NCBI RefSeq assembly: GCF_001077535.1
Contig: NZ_CP011968.1
Location: 1,984,001-2,048,000, forward strand
Reading direction: 5' to 3'
Length of the DNA: 64,000 nucleotides
DNA from: Clostridioides difficile ATCC 9689 = DSM 1296
GTDB lineage: Bacteria > Bacillota > Clostridia > Peptostreptococcales > Peptostreptococcaceae
The position numbers were made by a program, and so were the translations under genes. The number at the start of each line of letters is the position of its first letter. Position 1 is the stretch's first letter. This document shows, piece by piece, positions 25,978 to 34,949 of the stretch. A model generated the notes under the pieces. That model saw nothing but the letters and a program-made list of their open reading frames with translations, ran no database searches and was not told where the DNA came from.

Positions 25978-26100
25978 TCATACTATTTACATTTCTAATT
26001 TTATGATGTAAAATAAATATTTTTTATGTAATTTATCATAAAATTATATAAAAAATAACCCTATGGTAAAAATTGGAAAATATTATTATCGACAAAATCT

Positions 26101-26129
26101 TTGACTTAAAAACTATATTGCGATAGTAT
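26101..26129 (+). promoter_or_regulatory. Promoter of the BlaI-like gene with an overlapping dyad
   Basis: TTGACT (26101-26106), 17 nt, TAGTAT (26124-26129). The dyad ACTAT-attgcg-ATAGT (26112-26127) lies between the elements and overlaps the -10, a likely autoregulatory operator for a BlaI-type repressor. Confidence 0.6.
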
Positions 26130-26163
26130 TAATTTAATAAAAGTTTGAGAGGGGCGTAAGGTT

Positions 26164-26541
26164 ATGACAATTTCAAAAATACCACAAGCAGAATTAAAAG
26201 TTATGAAGTTTATTTGGGAAAAAAATGATACAGTAACATCAAAAGAAACTATTGAAGCTATGGAACGAAAATATGGTTGGAAACAAACAACTACATTGAC
26301 ACTTTTATCAAGACTTGTTAAAAAACATTTTTTAAGTGCAGAAAAAATAGATAGATACACTCATTATACAATAGTTGTTGGACATAAGGAGTATTTAAGT
26401 GTTGAGACAAAAGATTTTTTAAGCAATATACACGACAATTCTTTACAGAGTTTAATTTCAGCACTACATGATGATGAAGTTGTTGATAAAGATATGTTGG
26501 ATTTATTTGAAAGTCATTTTAAAAATTTAGAAGAAGAGTAA
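26164..26541 (+). CDS. BlaI/MecI-family repressor, orphan
   Basis: The winged helix of the Penicillinase_R family covers residues 1-80 (IPQAELKVMKFIWEKNDTVTSKETIEAMERKYGWKQTTTLTLLSRLVKKHFL), followed by the dimerisation tail. At 125 residues it is full length. BlaI proteins repress beta-lactamase and penicillin-binding protein genes and are inactivated by the membrane protease BlaR. No BlaR or beta-lactamase gene is adjacent, so its partner and targets must be elsewhere. It probably represses itself through the dyad in its promoter. Confidence 0.85.
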   Translation: MTISKIPQAELKVMKFIWEKNDTVTSKETIEAMERKYGWKQTTTLTLLSRLVKKHFLSAEKIDRYTHYTIVVGHKEYLSVETKDFLSNIHDNSLQSLISALHDDEVVDKDMLDLFESHFKNLEEE

Positions 26542-27071
26542 TTATATCAGGATAGAACTCTAAGAATTTAATTAATCTATGGCTGAAAACCATAAATGGT
26601 ATTATTTAATCAGCTACTCACTATTCATAAAGTAATATTAAATAGGTTCTCTAATTAGTAAAATGCCTAAAATAATTGGAATAGGGAGTATCAAGTTAAA
26701 TGATACCACTTATTTAAATAAGAAATGATTTTTAAAATTTAAAATAATTTTATAACTTGTCAATATTCATTAATCTAAAGTATTATTTCTATTTAACCAT
26801 ATCAAAATATATTTTACTATTTTTAATTATTACAATATAAACCTGTCTTTTGTTATTATAGGTAAACTAAAAGTAAGAAATGATTTTTATATTTTTAAAC
26901 TTTATTATTGGTAACTTATCTGTAAATATTTTAAAATGTACTATAGAAAGTTGTTAAAAATATTAAATAATTATATTAAATTTAAGTGTGTTTTTTATGC
27001 TATAATTAGTATGTATTTTTTATGATATATTTTATAAAAAATATAATTTAATCATTTTTGAGGATATTATT
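26542..27071. other. Non-coding region after the BlaI-like gene
   Basis: These 530 nt have no plausible reading frame. They hold a perfect 14-nt palindrome, CTTATTTAAATAAG (26709-26722), a short GTATC/GATAC hairpin before it, and a repeated TAAGAAATGATTTTTA (near 26719 and 26873). None of these forms an obvious terminator or promoter. Confidence 0.4.
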
Positions 27072-27731
27072 ATGTTAGATGCATTTATAACAATTGTTTC
27101 TTCTATTATAGAAATATGGTCATGTAAAAAAGTTTTTGATTATACTAGTCAGTCAAAGACCGACTTAAAAAAACTAAATATGTATTTTCTCTTTTCTGTT
27201 TTTCTCATTATTTCTTCTTTATATATAAATATAGGAGCTAATAGTAGAATATTGATATGTATATTTGTAATGTTCGTTTTCTATAAGTCTAACTATAAGG
27301 TTAATATATATAAATGTCTGGTAATCTCATTTTTTTATTGGTTAATATTAATAGGTATAAATGGATTAAGTATGTTATTAGTAGCAACAGTAAGCAATTT
27401 GGATAATATGAATGTTTTACTTAGTGGCAGTTTATATAGATATGAAGCAATATTCTTGGGAAAGCTAATGTTAGGTATATTACTTTATGTTTATAAGGCT
27501 TCTTTTAAAAATTTTAAAATAAGTAAAAAAGAGATATACATATGTATTCCTATGATAGCAAATTTATTGTCATTTTTTGTACTTTATGATTATATTATTA
27601 ATCTTGTAAAAATCTCTCCTGAAAGAAGAACTGCTTTTTTAGTAATAGTTTTACTATTAATATTATCTAACATTTCAATCTTTGTATTAATACATATAAT
27701 ACTTAAGATTAAAATTAGGAAAATAAGATAA
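27072..27731 (+). CDS. Six-helix membrane protein resembling the sensor half of AgrC-type kinases
   Basis: About 219 residues with six hydrophobic segments and a basic C-terminal end (IHIILKIKIRKIR). The arrangement resembles the membrane sensor domain of AgrC-like histidine kinases, but no dimerisation/His domain or GHKL ATPase follows in any frame before the next gene. It may be a truncated kinase or a complete membrane regulator. The next gene on the same strand encodes a stand-alone LytTR DNA-binding protein, and membrane inhibitor-LytTR pairs are known in streptococci. GAGG precedes the ATG. Confidence 0.6.
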   Translation: MLDAFITIVSSIIEIWSCKKVFDYTSQSKTDLKKLNMYFLFSVFLIISSLYINIGANSRILICIFVMFVFYKSNYKVNIYKCLVISFFYWLILIGINGLSMLLVATVSNLDNMNVLLSGSLYRYEAIFLGKLMLGILLYVYKASFKNFKISKKEIYICIPMIANLLSFFVLYDYIINLVKISPERRTAFLVIVLLLILSNISIFVLIHIILKIKIRKIR

Positions 27732-28024
27732 ATTTTAATACGATTCATTTAAATTAAAAGTTAATAATTACTTTTTTATGTATAATTTTACATGAATTTC
27801 TATAAAAGTTATTTTATTAAAGATAGATATACTTATATATACGGATATGATTAAAAAAAGTCTTTTTAACTTTAAAAATTAATGTTAAAAAATAAACTTA
27901 TACATTAATATTAATAATAATTATTTAAATATCTTAAGTAAATCAGTCTTACATATATTTCCGATAGATTATATTGATAAAAAACACTAAAATTAAATTA
28001 ATAAAAGTACTTGGAGGGATGGAA

Positions 28025-28366
28025 ATGAAAGAGGAAAATTTTATTAATGTTGAATACGAGGATAAACGTTTTTCAATTAATAGTAAAGAAGTTTTGTACA
28101 TAGAAAAGCAAGAGTATGAAGTAAAGATTTATACTGAAAGTGGTAATTATGAAGTTGGAGAAAATGCTCCTTGTATAAGAAAACTATTGAAAGAAGAAAA
28201 TTTTTTCAAATGCAGTAATAGTTATATTGTAAATCTAGACAAGTGTGAATTTTATCTCAGCAATAATTGTATTTTTGTGAATAATAATTTTATAAGAATT
28301 TTAGGTTCAGAAAGAAAAAAGAAATTAAAAAAGAAATTAGAAAAATTATATGATTATGAAGATTAA
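28025..28366 (+). CDS. Stand-alone LytTR DNA-binding protein
   Basis: The 113-residue protein is essentially one LytTR domain: FINVEYEDKRFSINSKEVLYIEKQEYEVKIYTESG, then FFKCSNSYIVNLDKC and a basic C-terminal helix. There is no receiver domain, unlike AgrA. ATG 28025 is 7 nt from GGAGG; the upstream ATG at 28019 is only 1 nt from it. It is followed by a strong terminator. It may act on its own promoter or with the membrane protein encoded 293 nt upstream. Confidence 0.82.
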   Translation: MKEENFINVEYEDKRFSINSKEVLYIEKQEYEVKIYTESGNYEVGENAPCIRKLLKEENFFKCSNSYIVNLDKCEFYLSNNCIFVNNNFIRILGSERKKKLKKKLEKLYDYED

Positions 28367-28372
28367 TATTGG

Positions 28373-28398
28373 GAGGCTGTATTTTATACAGCCTCTTT
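28373..28398 (+). terminator. Rho-independent terminator of the LytTR gene
   Basis: A perfect 10-bp stem, GAGGCTGTAT with ATACAGCCTC, around a 3-nt loop is followed by TTTATTTATT. Confidence 0.9.
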
Positions 28399-28498
28399 AT
28401 TTATTGATTGTATTATTAATAAATTTTAAATTATGATAAAATATAAAACAAGTAACTTATTTCAGAATAAAATACTTTTTAAAAGAAAGGGACGAGAT

Positions 28499-28930
28499 AT
28501 GGGAGATTATAATAAAATGATTGAATTAAAGAATAACTTAGGTATCAGTGAAAGAAAGTTAAAATATCCTTGTATCTATAAACATTTTAAAGGAAAATAT
28601 TATGCTACAATGGGTCTTAGCAAGGCTATTGATGATATAGAAAACATATGTGAAATATATGGTAAAGAAAATTTAATCCAAAACAGAAATAAATATAAAT
28701 TAGTTATTAGACATACTGAAAGAGAAGAAGATATCTATGTTTATAGGGATTTAGATGGAAACTTTTATCATAAAAAAGAAGAAGATACTAATGATTTAGT
28801 TTTATACAAGACCTTATATGATGATACAGGAATATTTGCAAGACCTTTGGATATGTTTTTAGAAAAAGTAGATACAGATAAGTATGTCAATTCAATTCAA
28901 GAATACAGATTTGAAGAAGTATATAAATAA
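28499..28930 (+). CDS. DUF1653 domain protein
   Basis: The DUF1653 domain begins at YKHFKGKYYATMGLSK and, after a ~60-residue insert, resumes with DIYVYRDLDGNFYHKK, DLVLYKTLYDDTGIFARPLDMFLEKV and the C-terminal YRFEEV. The N-terminal ~25 residues are not recognised. The family is small, cytoplasmic and of unknown function. ATG 28499 is preferred because AAAGG lies about 9 nt upstream; the ATG at 28433 has no ribosome binding site. Confidence 0.75.
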   Translation: MGDYNKMIELKNNLGISERKLKYPCIYKHFKGKYYATMGLSKAIDDIENICEIYGKENLIQNRNKYKLVIRHTEREEDIYVYRDLDGNFYHKKEEDTNDLVLYKTLYDDTGIFARPLDMFLEKVDTDKYVNSIQEYRFEEVYK

Positions 28931-29131
28931 TATGAGAGAAATATGCTTATAAATTTAGAAAAATTCTTTAACAGTACAATAATTTGCAGAAATACAAATG
29001 AGATTTATTGTAAATAATATGTTAGATTAGATTATAAAATAGAAACAAAGTAAAGTATTATATGATATAATTAAGTTTTGAGAAGTGATAATTTATATTT
29101 AATAAAAAATAGGCATATATTAGGAGGACAT

Positions 29132-29773
29132 ATGGGAAATACTTTTTATATAGTAAGACATGGACAAACGGATTGGAATATATTGGGAAAAACACAAGGT
29201 CATGGTAATTCTGACCTTACGCCTCAAGGTATAGAACAGGCAAAAGAACTTTCTGAAGATATTGGCAAGTATTCAATTGATTATATTTTTAGTAGCGACC
29301 TTGGGAGAGCAATGCAAACAGCTCAAATTTTAGGAGATAAGCTCAATATTGAAGTTCAAAAAACTGAGGCACTTAGAGAAATGGGATTCGGAGTTTGGGA
29401 AGGCCTTTTAATAAAAGAAATTCAAAAAGATTATTCAGATATATATGCAACATGGAGAAATGAACCACACTTAGTAAATATACCAGAAGGCGAAACTCTT
29501 AAGATTATAAAGGAAAGAGTAGATGCTTTTATAAAGGAACTAAATGAAAAATATGATAATAAAAATATAATTCTTGTTACACATTCAATTACATTGAGGG
29601 TTATGTTGTTGTCATTTTTAGAATCAGGTATGGAAAATATATATAGAATTAAGCAAGATAATACTGCTTTAAATATAGTAGAATTTAAAGATTATGGACC
29701 TGTTATAGTAAAAATGAATGATACAAGTCATATAAAAAATCATGTAAAGATAAATAATTCTGCACTGGAGTAG
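29132..29773 (+). CDS. Histidine phosphatase family protein (phosphoglycerate mutase-like)
   Basis: The phosphate-accepting motif YIVRHGQTDWN opens the protein. FSSDLGRAMQTAQI, REMGFGVWEG and VTHSITLRVM provide the remaining active-site residues. At 213 residues it is typical of GpmB/CobC/PhoE-like cytoplasmic phosphatases, whose substrate is not predictable. ATG 29132 follows AGGAGG at 4 nt; the upstream TTG start adds an unrelated 18 residues. It is 23 nt before the flavoprotein gene and probably co-transcribed with it. Confidence 0.86.
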   Translation: MGNTFYIVRHGQTDWNILGKTQGHGNSDLTPQGIEQAKELSEDIGKYSIDYIFSSDLGRAMQTAQILGDKLNIEVQKTEALREMGFGVWEGLLIKEIQKDYSDIYATWRNEPHLVNIPEGETLKIIKERVDAFIKELNEKYDNKNIILVTHSITLRVMLLSFLESGMENIYRIKQDNTALNIVEFKDYGPVIVKMNDTSHIKNHVKINNSALE

Positions 29774-29796
29774 GAATCAATTATAAGGAGAAATTT

Positions 29797-31050
29797 ATGA
29801 GTAAAGTTATAGTAGTTGGTGGAGGAGCTTCTGGAATGATGGCAGCTTTGTCAGCTTCAAAAAACAATAATGAAGTAATATTAGTTGAGAGAAATGGAGA
29901 ATTAGGAAGAAAACTTAGGGCAACTGGTGGCGGTAGATGCAATTTTACCAATAATAGAGAGATAGAAGATTTTTTTGATAAAGTTGTCAGTAATAAAAAA
30001 TTTCTCTATAGTAGTTTCTATACATTTACAAATAAAGACCTTATTTCGTATTTTGAAAGTAGAAATTTGGAATATAAGATTGAAGAAGAAAATGACCACA
30101 AAGTATACACTAAAAATGATAAATCTATAGAAGTAATAGAAGTATTAAATAAAGATTTACTCAATCACAATGTAAAGATAATGTATAATAAGAAAGTTAT
30201 AGATATTATAACTGAAGAAATTGCTCTAAAAGATGATTCTAATAAGGACAAGTCAAAGTATCTAATAAAAGGGATTATTTTAGATAATGGAGATAAAATA
30301 CTAGGAGACAAGGTTATTATATCAACTGGAGGAGTGAGTTATTCAAAGACGGGTTCAGATGGTTCAATGTATAAGATTCTTAAAAAGCATGGACATACAT
30401 TAAACAAACTATATCCTGCTTTAGTTCCACTTACAATAGAGGAAAAATGGATTAAAGATTTACAAGGAATATCCATGAAGAATGTGGAAATATCTTGTAA
30501 GATTAAGAAAAGGAAAATATCAAAATCTGGAGACATGCTATTTGCCCATTTTGGGATAACAGGGCCTTGTGTTCTTATAATGTCTTCTTATATTAACAAG
30601 ATTATTGAAAAGGAAAAGGTAGAATTAAATATAGATTTCTTACCAAATTTAAGTACTGATGAAATCTCTAGTATAATCAGAGCATTTCCAAATAAAAATG
30701 TTCTAAATAATCTTAAGCAAATACTACCTCAAAATTTCTTAAAAGAGATTTTTTCTCTATTATCTTTAGTTGATAAAAAGGCAAGTGATTTGTCTAAGGC
30801 AGATGAAATTAGAATTATTGAGTATATAAAAAATATGAAGCTAACTTGTAATGGGACTACAGGTATAAACACTGGTATGGTTACTTCTGGTGGTATTTCA
30901 GTTAAAGAAATTAATTCTTCTACTATGGAATCTAAATTAGTTAAGAACTTATTTTTTACAGGTGAAGTAATTGATATAGATGCAGAAACTGGTGGATATA
31001 ATTTACAAATAGCATTTTCAACTGGATATCTTGCGGGTATAAGTGTATAA
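29797..31050 (+). CDS. HI0933/YhiN/BaiN-type FAD-dependent oxidoreductase
   Basis: The FAD motif VVGGGASGMMAAL begins the protein, followed by ELGRKLRATGGGRCNFTN, the family hallmark, and the C-terminal LFFTGEVIDIDAETGGYNLQIAFSTGYLAG. The central part is an inserted substrate domain. At 417 residues it is full length. Relatives include BaiN of bile-acid-converting clostridia, but the natural substrate of most members is unknown. It precedes cmk in a run of same-strand genes. Confidence 0.9.
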   Translation: MSKVIVVGGGASGMMAALSASKNNNEVILVERNGELGRKLRATGGGRCNFTNNREIEDFFDKVVSNKKFLYSSFYTFTNKDLISYFESRNLEYKIEEENDHKVYTKNDKSIEVIEVLNKDLLNHNVKIMYNKKVIDIITEEIALKDDSNKDKSKYLIKGIILDNGDKILGDKVIISTGGVSYSKTGSDGSMYKILKKHGHTLNKLYPALVPLTIEEKWIKDLQGISMKNVEISCKIKKRKISKSGDMLFAHFGITGPCVLIMSSYINKIIEKEKVELNIDFLPNLSTDEISSIIRAFPNKNVLNNLKQILPQNFLKEIFSLLSLVDKKASDLSKADEIRIIEYIKNMKLTCNGTTGINTGMVTSGGISVKEINSSTMESKLVKNLFFTGEVIDIDAETGGYNLQIAFSTGYLAGISV

Positions 31051-31095
31051 ATATAATTTTTTAATAATTAAATATGAATAAATAGAGGTGTATAT

Positions 31096-31746
31096 ATGGG
31101 TAATTTAGTTATAGCTGTAGATGGTCCAGCAGGAGCTGGAAAAAGTACAATAGCCAAGATAGTAGCAAAAAAGCTAAATATAAATTATATAGATACAGGT
31201 GCTATGTACAGAGCAGTTACTTATAAGTGTTTAAAAAGTGGTATTGATGTCAATAATGCAAAAGAAGTTATTCAAATAGCTGAAAATTCGGATATAGATT
31301 TTAAAGATAACAATATATATTTGGACAACGAAGTTATAAATGAAGAAATAAGAACAATAGAAGTAAGCAATAATGTTTCTAATGTAGCAAAAATAAAAGA
31401 AGTAAGACAGTTGATGGTTGAAGTTCAACGAAAAATAGGAATGAAAAGTTCAGTAATACTAGATGGTAGAGATATAGGTTCATATGTTTTCCCAGATGCA
31501 GATTACAAATTCTTTTTAGTAGCTACTCCAGAAGAAAGAGGAAATAGACGCTATAAAGAACTTTGTAATAAAGGATATAATACTACTTTAGAAGAAGTAA
31601 TTGAGGATATAATAAGACGAGATGAAATTGATTCAAATAGAGAATTTGCACCATTGGTAAAAGCTAATGATGCACTAGAAATAGATACTACAGGAAAAAC
31701 TATAGAAGAAGTTGTAGAAGAAGTTGTATCTAAAATAAATCTTTAG
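31096..31746 (+). CDS. cmk: Cytidylate kinase
   Basis: The P-loop DGPAGAGKSTIAK, DTGAMYRAVTY, LDGRDIGSYVFPDADYKFFL and the lid region RGNRRYKEL are diagnostic. It phosphorylates CMP and dCMP to the diphosphates. At 216 residues it is the normal bacterial length. GAGGTG precedes the ATG. It is followed by plsC and ispH, a cluster often seen in clostridia. Confidence 0.95.
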   Translation: MGNLVIAVDGPAGAGKSTIAKIVAKKLNINYIDTGAMYRAVTYKCLKSGIDVNNAKEVIQIAENSDIDFKDNNIYLDNEVINEEIRTIEVSNNVSNVAKIKEVRQLMVEVQRKIGMKSSVILDGRDIGSYVFPDADYKFFLVATPEERGNRRYKELCNKGYNTTLEEVIEDIIRRDEIDSNREFAPLVKANDALEIDTTGKTIEEVVEEVVSKINL

Positions 31747-31796
31747 TTTTTTATGCATCATAATGAAAATAAATGTAGTGTTGAAGGGAGATAAAC

Positions 31797-32393
31797 GTGA
31801 ATTTTTATAGATTTGTAATAAATATTTTTAAGGGTTTTTCTAAAATATTTTTTAAATATGAAGTTATAGGTGCAGAAAATATTCCAGATAGAGGAAATAT
31901 AGTAATAGCATCAAATCATAAATCGAATCTTGACCCTATATTCTTGGCTGCTGCCATAGAAAATAGAGAAATAGCTGCAATTGCAAAGAAAGAATTGTTT
32001 AAAGTAAAACCCTTGGGATTTATATTAAAAAAATTGCATGTTATGCCTATAAATAGAGAAAAACCAGATGTATCTACAATAAAAACTATTTTAAGGTCAG
32101 TTAGAGATGGTTATGTATTAGGAATATTTCCAGAGGGTACTAGAATAAAAGGAGATTCTTTTGGTAAGGCTAAGGCAGGTCTTTCTGTATTTACAATAAA
32201 AAGTAAATCTAAAGTTGTTCCAGTATCAATAATATCTAAATATAAACTTTTTAGTAAAGTAATTGTATATATTGGAGAACCAATATCATTTGAAGAACAT
32301 TTTAAGGAAAAATTGAGTAATGATGACCATGAAAGGATATCACAAGAGATTTTAGAAGTGATAAAACAAAATTACTTTAAATATTCAAAATAA
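31797..32393 (+). CDS. plsC: 1-acyl-sn-glycerol-3-phosphate acyltransferase
   Basis: The acyltransferase motifs are complete: SNHKSNLDP (HX4D), the MPINREKPDVSTI region and FPEGTRIKGD, then VPVSII. It adds the second acyl chain to lysophosphatidic acid at the membrane. At 198 residues it is short but normal for Firmicutes PlsC. It starts at GTG 31797 with GGGAG 9 nt upstream, and lies 12 nt before ispH. Confidence 0.92.
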   Translation: MNFYRFVINIFKGFSKIFFKYEVIGAENIPDRGNIVIASNHKSNLDPIFLAAAIENREIAAIAKKELFKVKPLGFILKKLHVMPINREKPDVSTIKTILRSVRDGYVLGIFPEGTRIKGDSFGKAKAGLSVFTIKSKSKVVPVSIISKYKLFSKVIVYIGEPISFEEHFKEKLSNDDHERISQEILEVIKQNYFKYSK

Positions 32394-32405
32394 GGGGGTA
32401 AAGTT

Positions 32406-33245
32406 ATGAACATAAAAATAGCAAAAAATGCTGGCTTTTGTTTTGGAGTAAAAAGAGCAATGAAAATGGCATGGGATGAAGTTGAAAAAAATGATTCTGG
32501 CATATATGCTTTAGGTCCTCTTATTCATAACAAGCAAGCAGTAGCAAAATATGAAGAAAAAGGTCTTAAGACTGTGAATGAAATTGATACAATACCAAAT
32601 CATGAAAATATGATAATAAGGTCTCATGGAGTTCCTGAAAATATATATAAGGAAGCCAAAGATAAAAAATTAAAAATTGTGGATACTACATGTCCATTTG
32701 TAAAGAAAATACATACAGTAGTAAGTGAATATCATAATAAAGGCTATGAAATAATAGTTATTGGAGATATGAAGCATCCAGAAGTTATAGGTATAAATGG
32801 ATGGTGTGAAAATTCAGCTATAATAATAAAGACCTTAGAACAAATGGAAAATATGGAATTTGATAACTCCAAAAGATATTGTCTTGTTGCACAGACTACA
32901 ATAAATCCAGAGTTGTATATAAGTATAGTTAATAAACTATCAGATAAATTAGAAGAAATAGTATTTAATGATACAATTTGTTCAGCTACAAAAACAAGAC
33001 AAGAATCAGCTAAAGAGTTAGCTAAAGAAGTTGATTGTATGATAGTTATAGGAGGTAAACACAGTTCAAATACTCAAAAGTTAGTAAAGGTTTGTGAAGA
33101 CTTAGTACCAACTTTTGCAATAGAGACTAAAGATGAATTGGATGTAAATACGCTTAAAAAATATAAAAATTTGGGTATTACAGCAGGGGCATCTACACCT
33201 AATTGGATAATAGAAGAAGTTGTAACATTCCTTGAAAATTTATAA
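32406..33245 (+). CDS. ispH: 4-hydroxy-3-methylbut-2-enyl diphosphate reductase
   Basis: The three cluster cysteines appear in AGFCFGVKRAM, DTTCPFVKK and DTICSATKTRQ. The conserved RSHGVPE, GDMKHPEV and KHSSNTQKL are present. It makes the final step of the MEP isoprenoid pathway, giving IPP and DMAPP. At 279 residues it is the stand-alone form; the C-terminal ribosomal S1 fusion found in many clostridia is absent. It is the last gene before two consecutive terminators. Confidence 0.95.
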   Translation: MNIKIAKNAGFCFGVKRAMKMAWDEVEKNDSGIYALGPLIHNKQAVAKYEEKGLKTVNEIDTIPNHENMIIRSHGVPENIYKEAKDKKLKIVDTTCPFVKKIHTVVSEYHNKGYEIIVIGDMKHPEVIGINGWCENSAIIIKTLEQMENMEFDNSKRYCLVAQTTINPELYISIVNKLSDKLEEIVFNDTICSATKTRQESAKELAKEVDCMIVIGGKHSSNTQKLVKVCEDLVPTFAIETKDELDVNTLKKYKNLGITAGASTPNWIIEEVVTFLENL

Positions 33246-33264
33246 TTTGATAGGTAATAAAAAT

Positions 33265-33303
33265 AGGTGGACATTGTTATAATTTATCATAATATCCACC
33301 TTT
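33265..33303 (+). terminator. Terminator after ispH
   Basis: A stem AGGTGGA/TCCACCT (33265-33271 with 33295-33301), extended by weaker pairs, ends in TTT. Confidence 0.75.
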
Positions 33304-33342
33304 GATTTCATATTACATGTGGTAAATAGATAACCTAATATC

Positions 33343-33395
33343 AAAAAGTGTGTATCTTAAGATGAAAAACTAATAGTATAAGATGCGCACTTTTT
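33343..33395. terminator. Second hairpin, tandem terminator
   Basis: A 16-bp stem with two wobble pairs (33343-33358 with 33380-33395) flanked by A5 and T5, so it can stop transcription on either strand. It insulates the next gene. Confidence 0.75.
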
Positions 33396-33424
33396 AATAT
33401 TAGAAATTCAAAAGAAATGTTGAT

Positions 33425-33454
33425 ATTGATTATCAATAGAAAATAAAATATAAT
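33425..33454 (+). promoter_or_regulatory. Promoter with Fur-like operator upstream of the metal exporter
   Basis: TTGATT (33426-33431), 17 nt, TATAAT (33449-33454). The perfect palindrome ATTGATTATCAAT (33425-33437) covers the -35 and resembles the core of a Fur-family box (GATAATxATTATC type). Confidence 0.6.
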
Positions 33455-33489
33455 ATAATTGTTGCAAAATTAGTCTAGGAGGTAAATTA

Positions 33490-34644
33490 ATGGAAATGTT
33501 GATATCCGCTTCTGAAGAGGCGTTTTTACATGTAGGTTCTATGATTGGATTTTTTATTTTGTTATTTGGATATATTAATTATAAAACTAGTGGAAATTTT
33601 ACTAATATCATATCAAAAAACAGAAAATTTCAACCATTAATAGGTGCTTTAATTGGAGCTATACCAGGTTGTGGCGGAAGCTTGGCAATAATGCCATTGT
33701 ATATAAATGGAAAATTAAGCTTTGGAGCAATAATTGCAAGTTTAATAGCTAGTATGGGAGATGCAGCATTTGTACTTATTTCATCAAATATTAAAATGTA
33801 TTTTTTTGTCACTATAGTTAGTACAATTACAGGAATAATAACTGGACAATTAGTGGATTACTTTAAACTAGAAGAAAAATTAGGGTTAAAAAACCGTAGA
33901 AAATCAGATAAATACGATATAAGTAAAAATAACTCTAAAGAAAATAAAGAACAACATAATCATGATGAAATAATTTTAGACACTCTAGCTAAATCTCATG
34001 GAAATACAAATAGACTTGCATTTATAATAACACATGGAAAGGGATATAAAATTTATATAGGAATTATAGTAATCGGTTTTATATTTATGTCACTTGCTCA
34101 CTCTGGACTTAATCTTCCTATAATTGAGAAGTTACATTCATTGGAAGAGGTAATAGCAGTGATTGGAATATTATTTTCAATAATTTATATGTGGTGTTTT
34201 AAAAAGGTATTTAAAAATTCTAATCAAAAAGAGGAAGAAAATAAAAAGATTTCTTTGCGAGAAATGCTTATCCATTCTGTTGGAGAAATATCATTTGTAA
34301 TTACATGGATTTTTATTGCATATCTTATTTACGATTTGATAATATTAATTTTAGGTGGAGATGAATACTTAGTTAAATTAGTATTATCAACAGGTGTAAT
34401 AAGTGTATTTATAGGTGCAGGTCTTGGACTTATTCCAGGTTGTGGGATACAAATTGTGCTTATGTCATTTTATTTGAAGGGAACTATACCACTTGGTGCA
34501 GTGATAGCCAACTCTATTTCTCAAGATGGAGATGCACTTTTCCCACTTTTAGCAATGGATAAAAAATCTTCTTTATGGGCTATGATTATTACTACTATAC
34601 CAGCAATACTTGTAGGTATGATAGTTTATGCATTTTTAGGTTAA
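33490..34644 (+). CDS. Putative 10-TM heavy-metal exporter (ArsP_2/putative manganese transporter family)
   Basis: A 384-residue membrane protein with two homologous halves. The repeated signature is GALIGAIPGCGGSLAIMPLY...GAIIASLIASMGDAAF in the first half and GAGLGLIPGCGIQIVLMSFY...GAVIANSISQDGDALF in the second. The halves are joined by a cytoplasmic, charged, His-containing linker (NSKENKEQHNHDE). This matches the PF11449-type family, sometimes annotated as manganese exporters. A Fur-like palindrome in its promoter supports metal control. GGAGG precedes the ATG. Metal specificity is not established. Confidence 0.8.
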   Translation: MEMLISASEEAFLHVGSMIGFFILLFGYINYKTSGNFTNIISKNRKFQPLIGALIGAIPGCGGSLAIMPLYINGKLSFGAIIASLIASMGDAAFVLISSNIKMYFFVTIVSTITGIITGQLVDYFKLEEKLGLKNRRKSDKYDISKNNSKENKEQHNHDEIILDTLAKSHGNTNRLAFIITHGKGYKIYIGIIVIGFIFMSLAHSGLNLPIIEKLHSLEEVIAVIGILFSIIYMWCFKKVFKNSNQKEEENKKISLREMLIHSVGEISFVITWIFIAYLIYDLIILILGGDEYLVKLVLSTGVISVFIGAGLGLIPGCGIQIVLMSFYLKGTIPLGAVIANSISQDGDALFPLLAMDKKSSLWAMIITTIPAILVGMIVYAFLG

Positions 34645-34770
34645 ATATAATTATGAATAAAGAAGTATTAAAAAAATAATAAAGCACATAAATTTATTTA
34701 TAAGAATAGTGAAGATTAAATATAAAAATAAAAAATTCAATATGAATTAAATTATTGCTTAAATATTAAT

Positions 34771-34813
34771 GAGAACATGGGAGATAATATTATTCCTCAT
34801 GTTCTCTCTATTT
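34771..34813 (+). terminator. Terminator of the metal exporter gene
   Basis: The stem GAGAACATG/CATGTTCTC (34771-34779 with 34798-34806), extended by further pairs with one bulge, precedes TCTATTT. The remaining ~140 nt before ade show no purine riboswitch. Confidence 0.75.
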
Positions 34814-34949
34814 AATTAAAGGAATTATGGAACAAATTTCAAGTGATACTTTCTATCAAAACTCATATATAATATATATTAATAAATTAAACTATAATAC
34901 GTAATACAGCCAGTATATTGATATAAAAAACTTAGGAGGAGTTGTAAAA

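Noticed and set aside
34850-34949. Purine riboswitch before adenine deaminase
   Set aside because: None of the conserved purine aptamer loops can be found in the upstream sequence.
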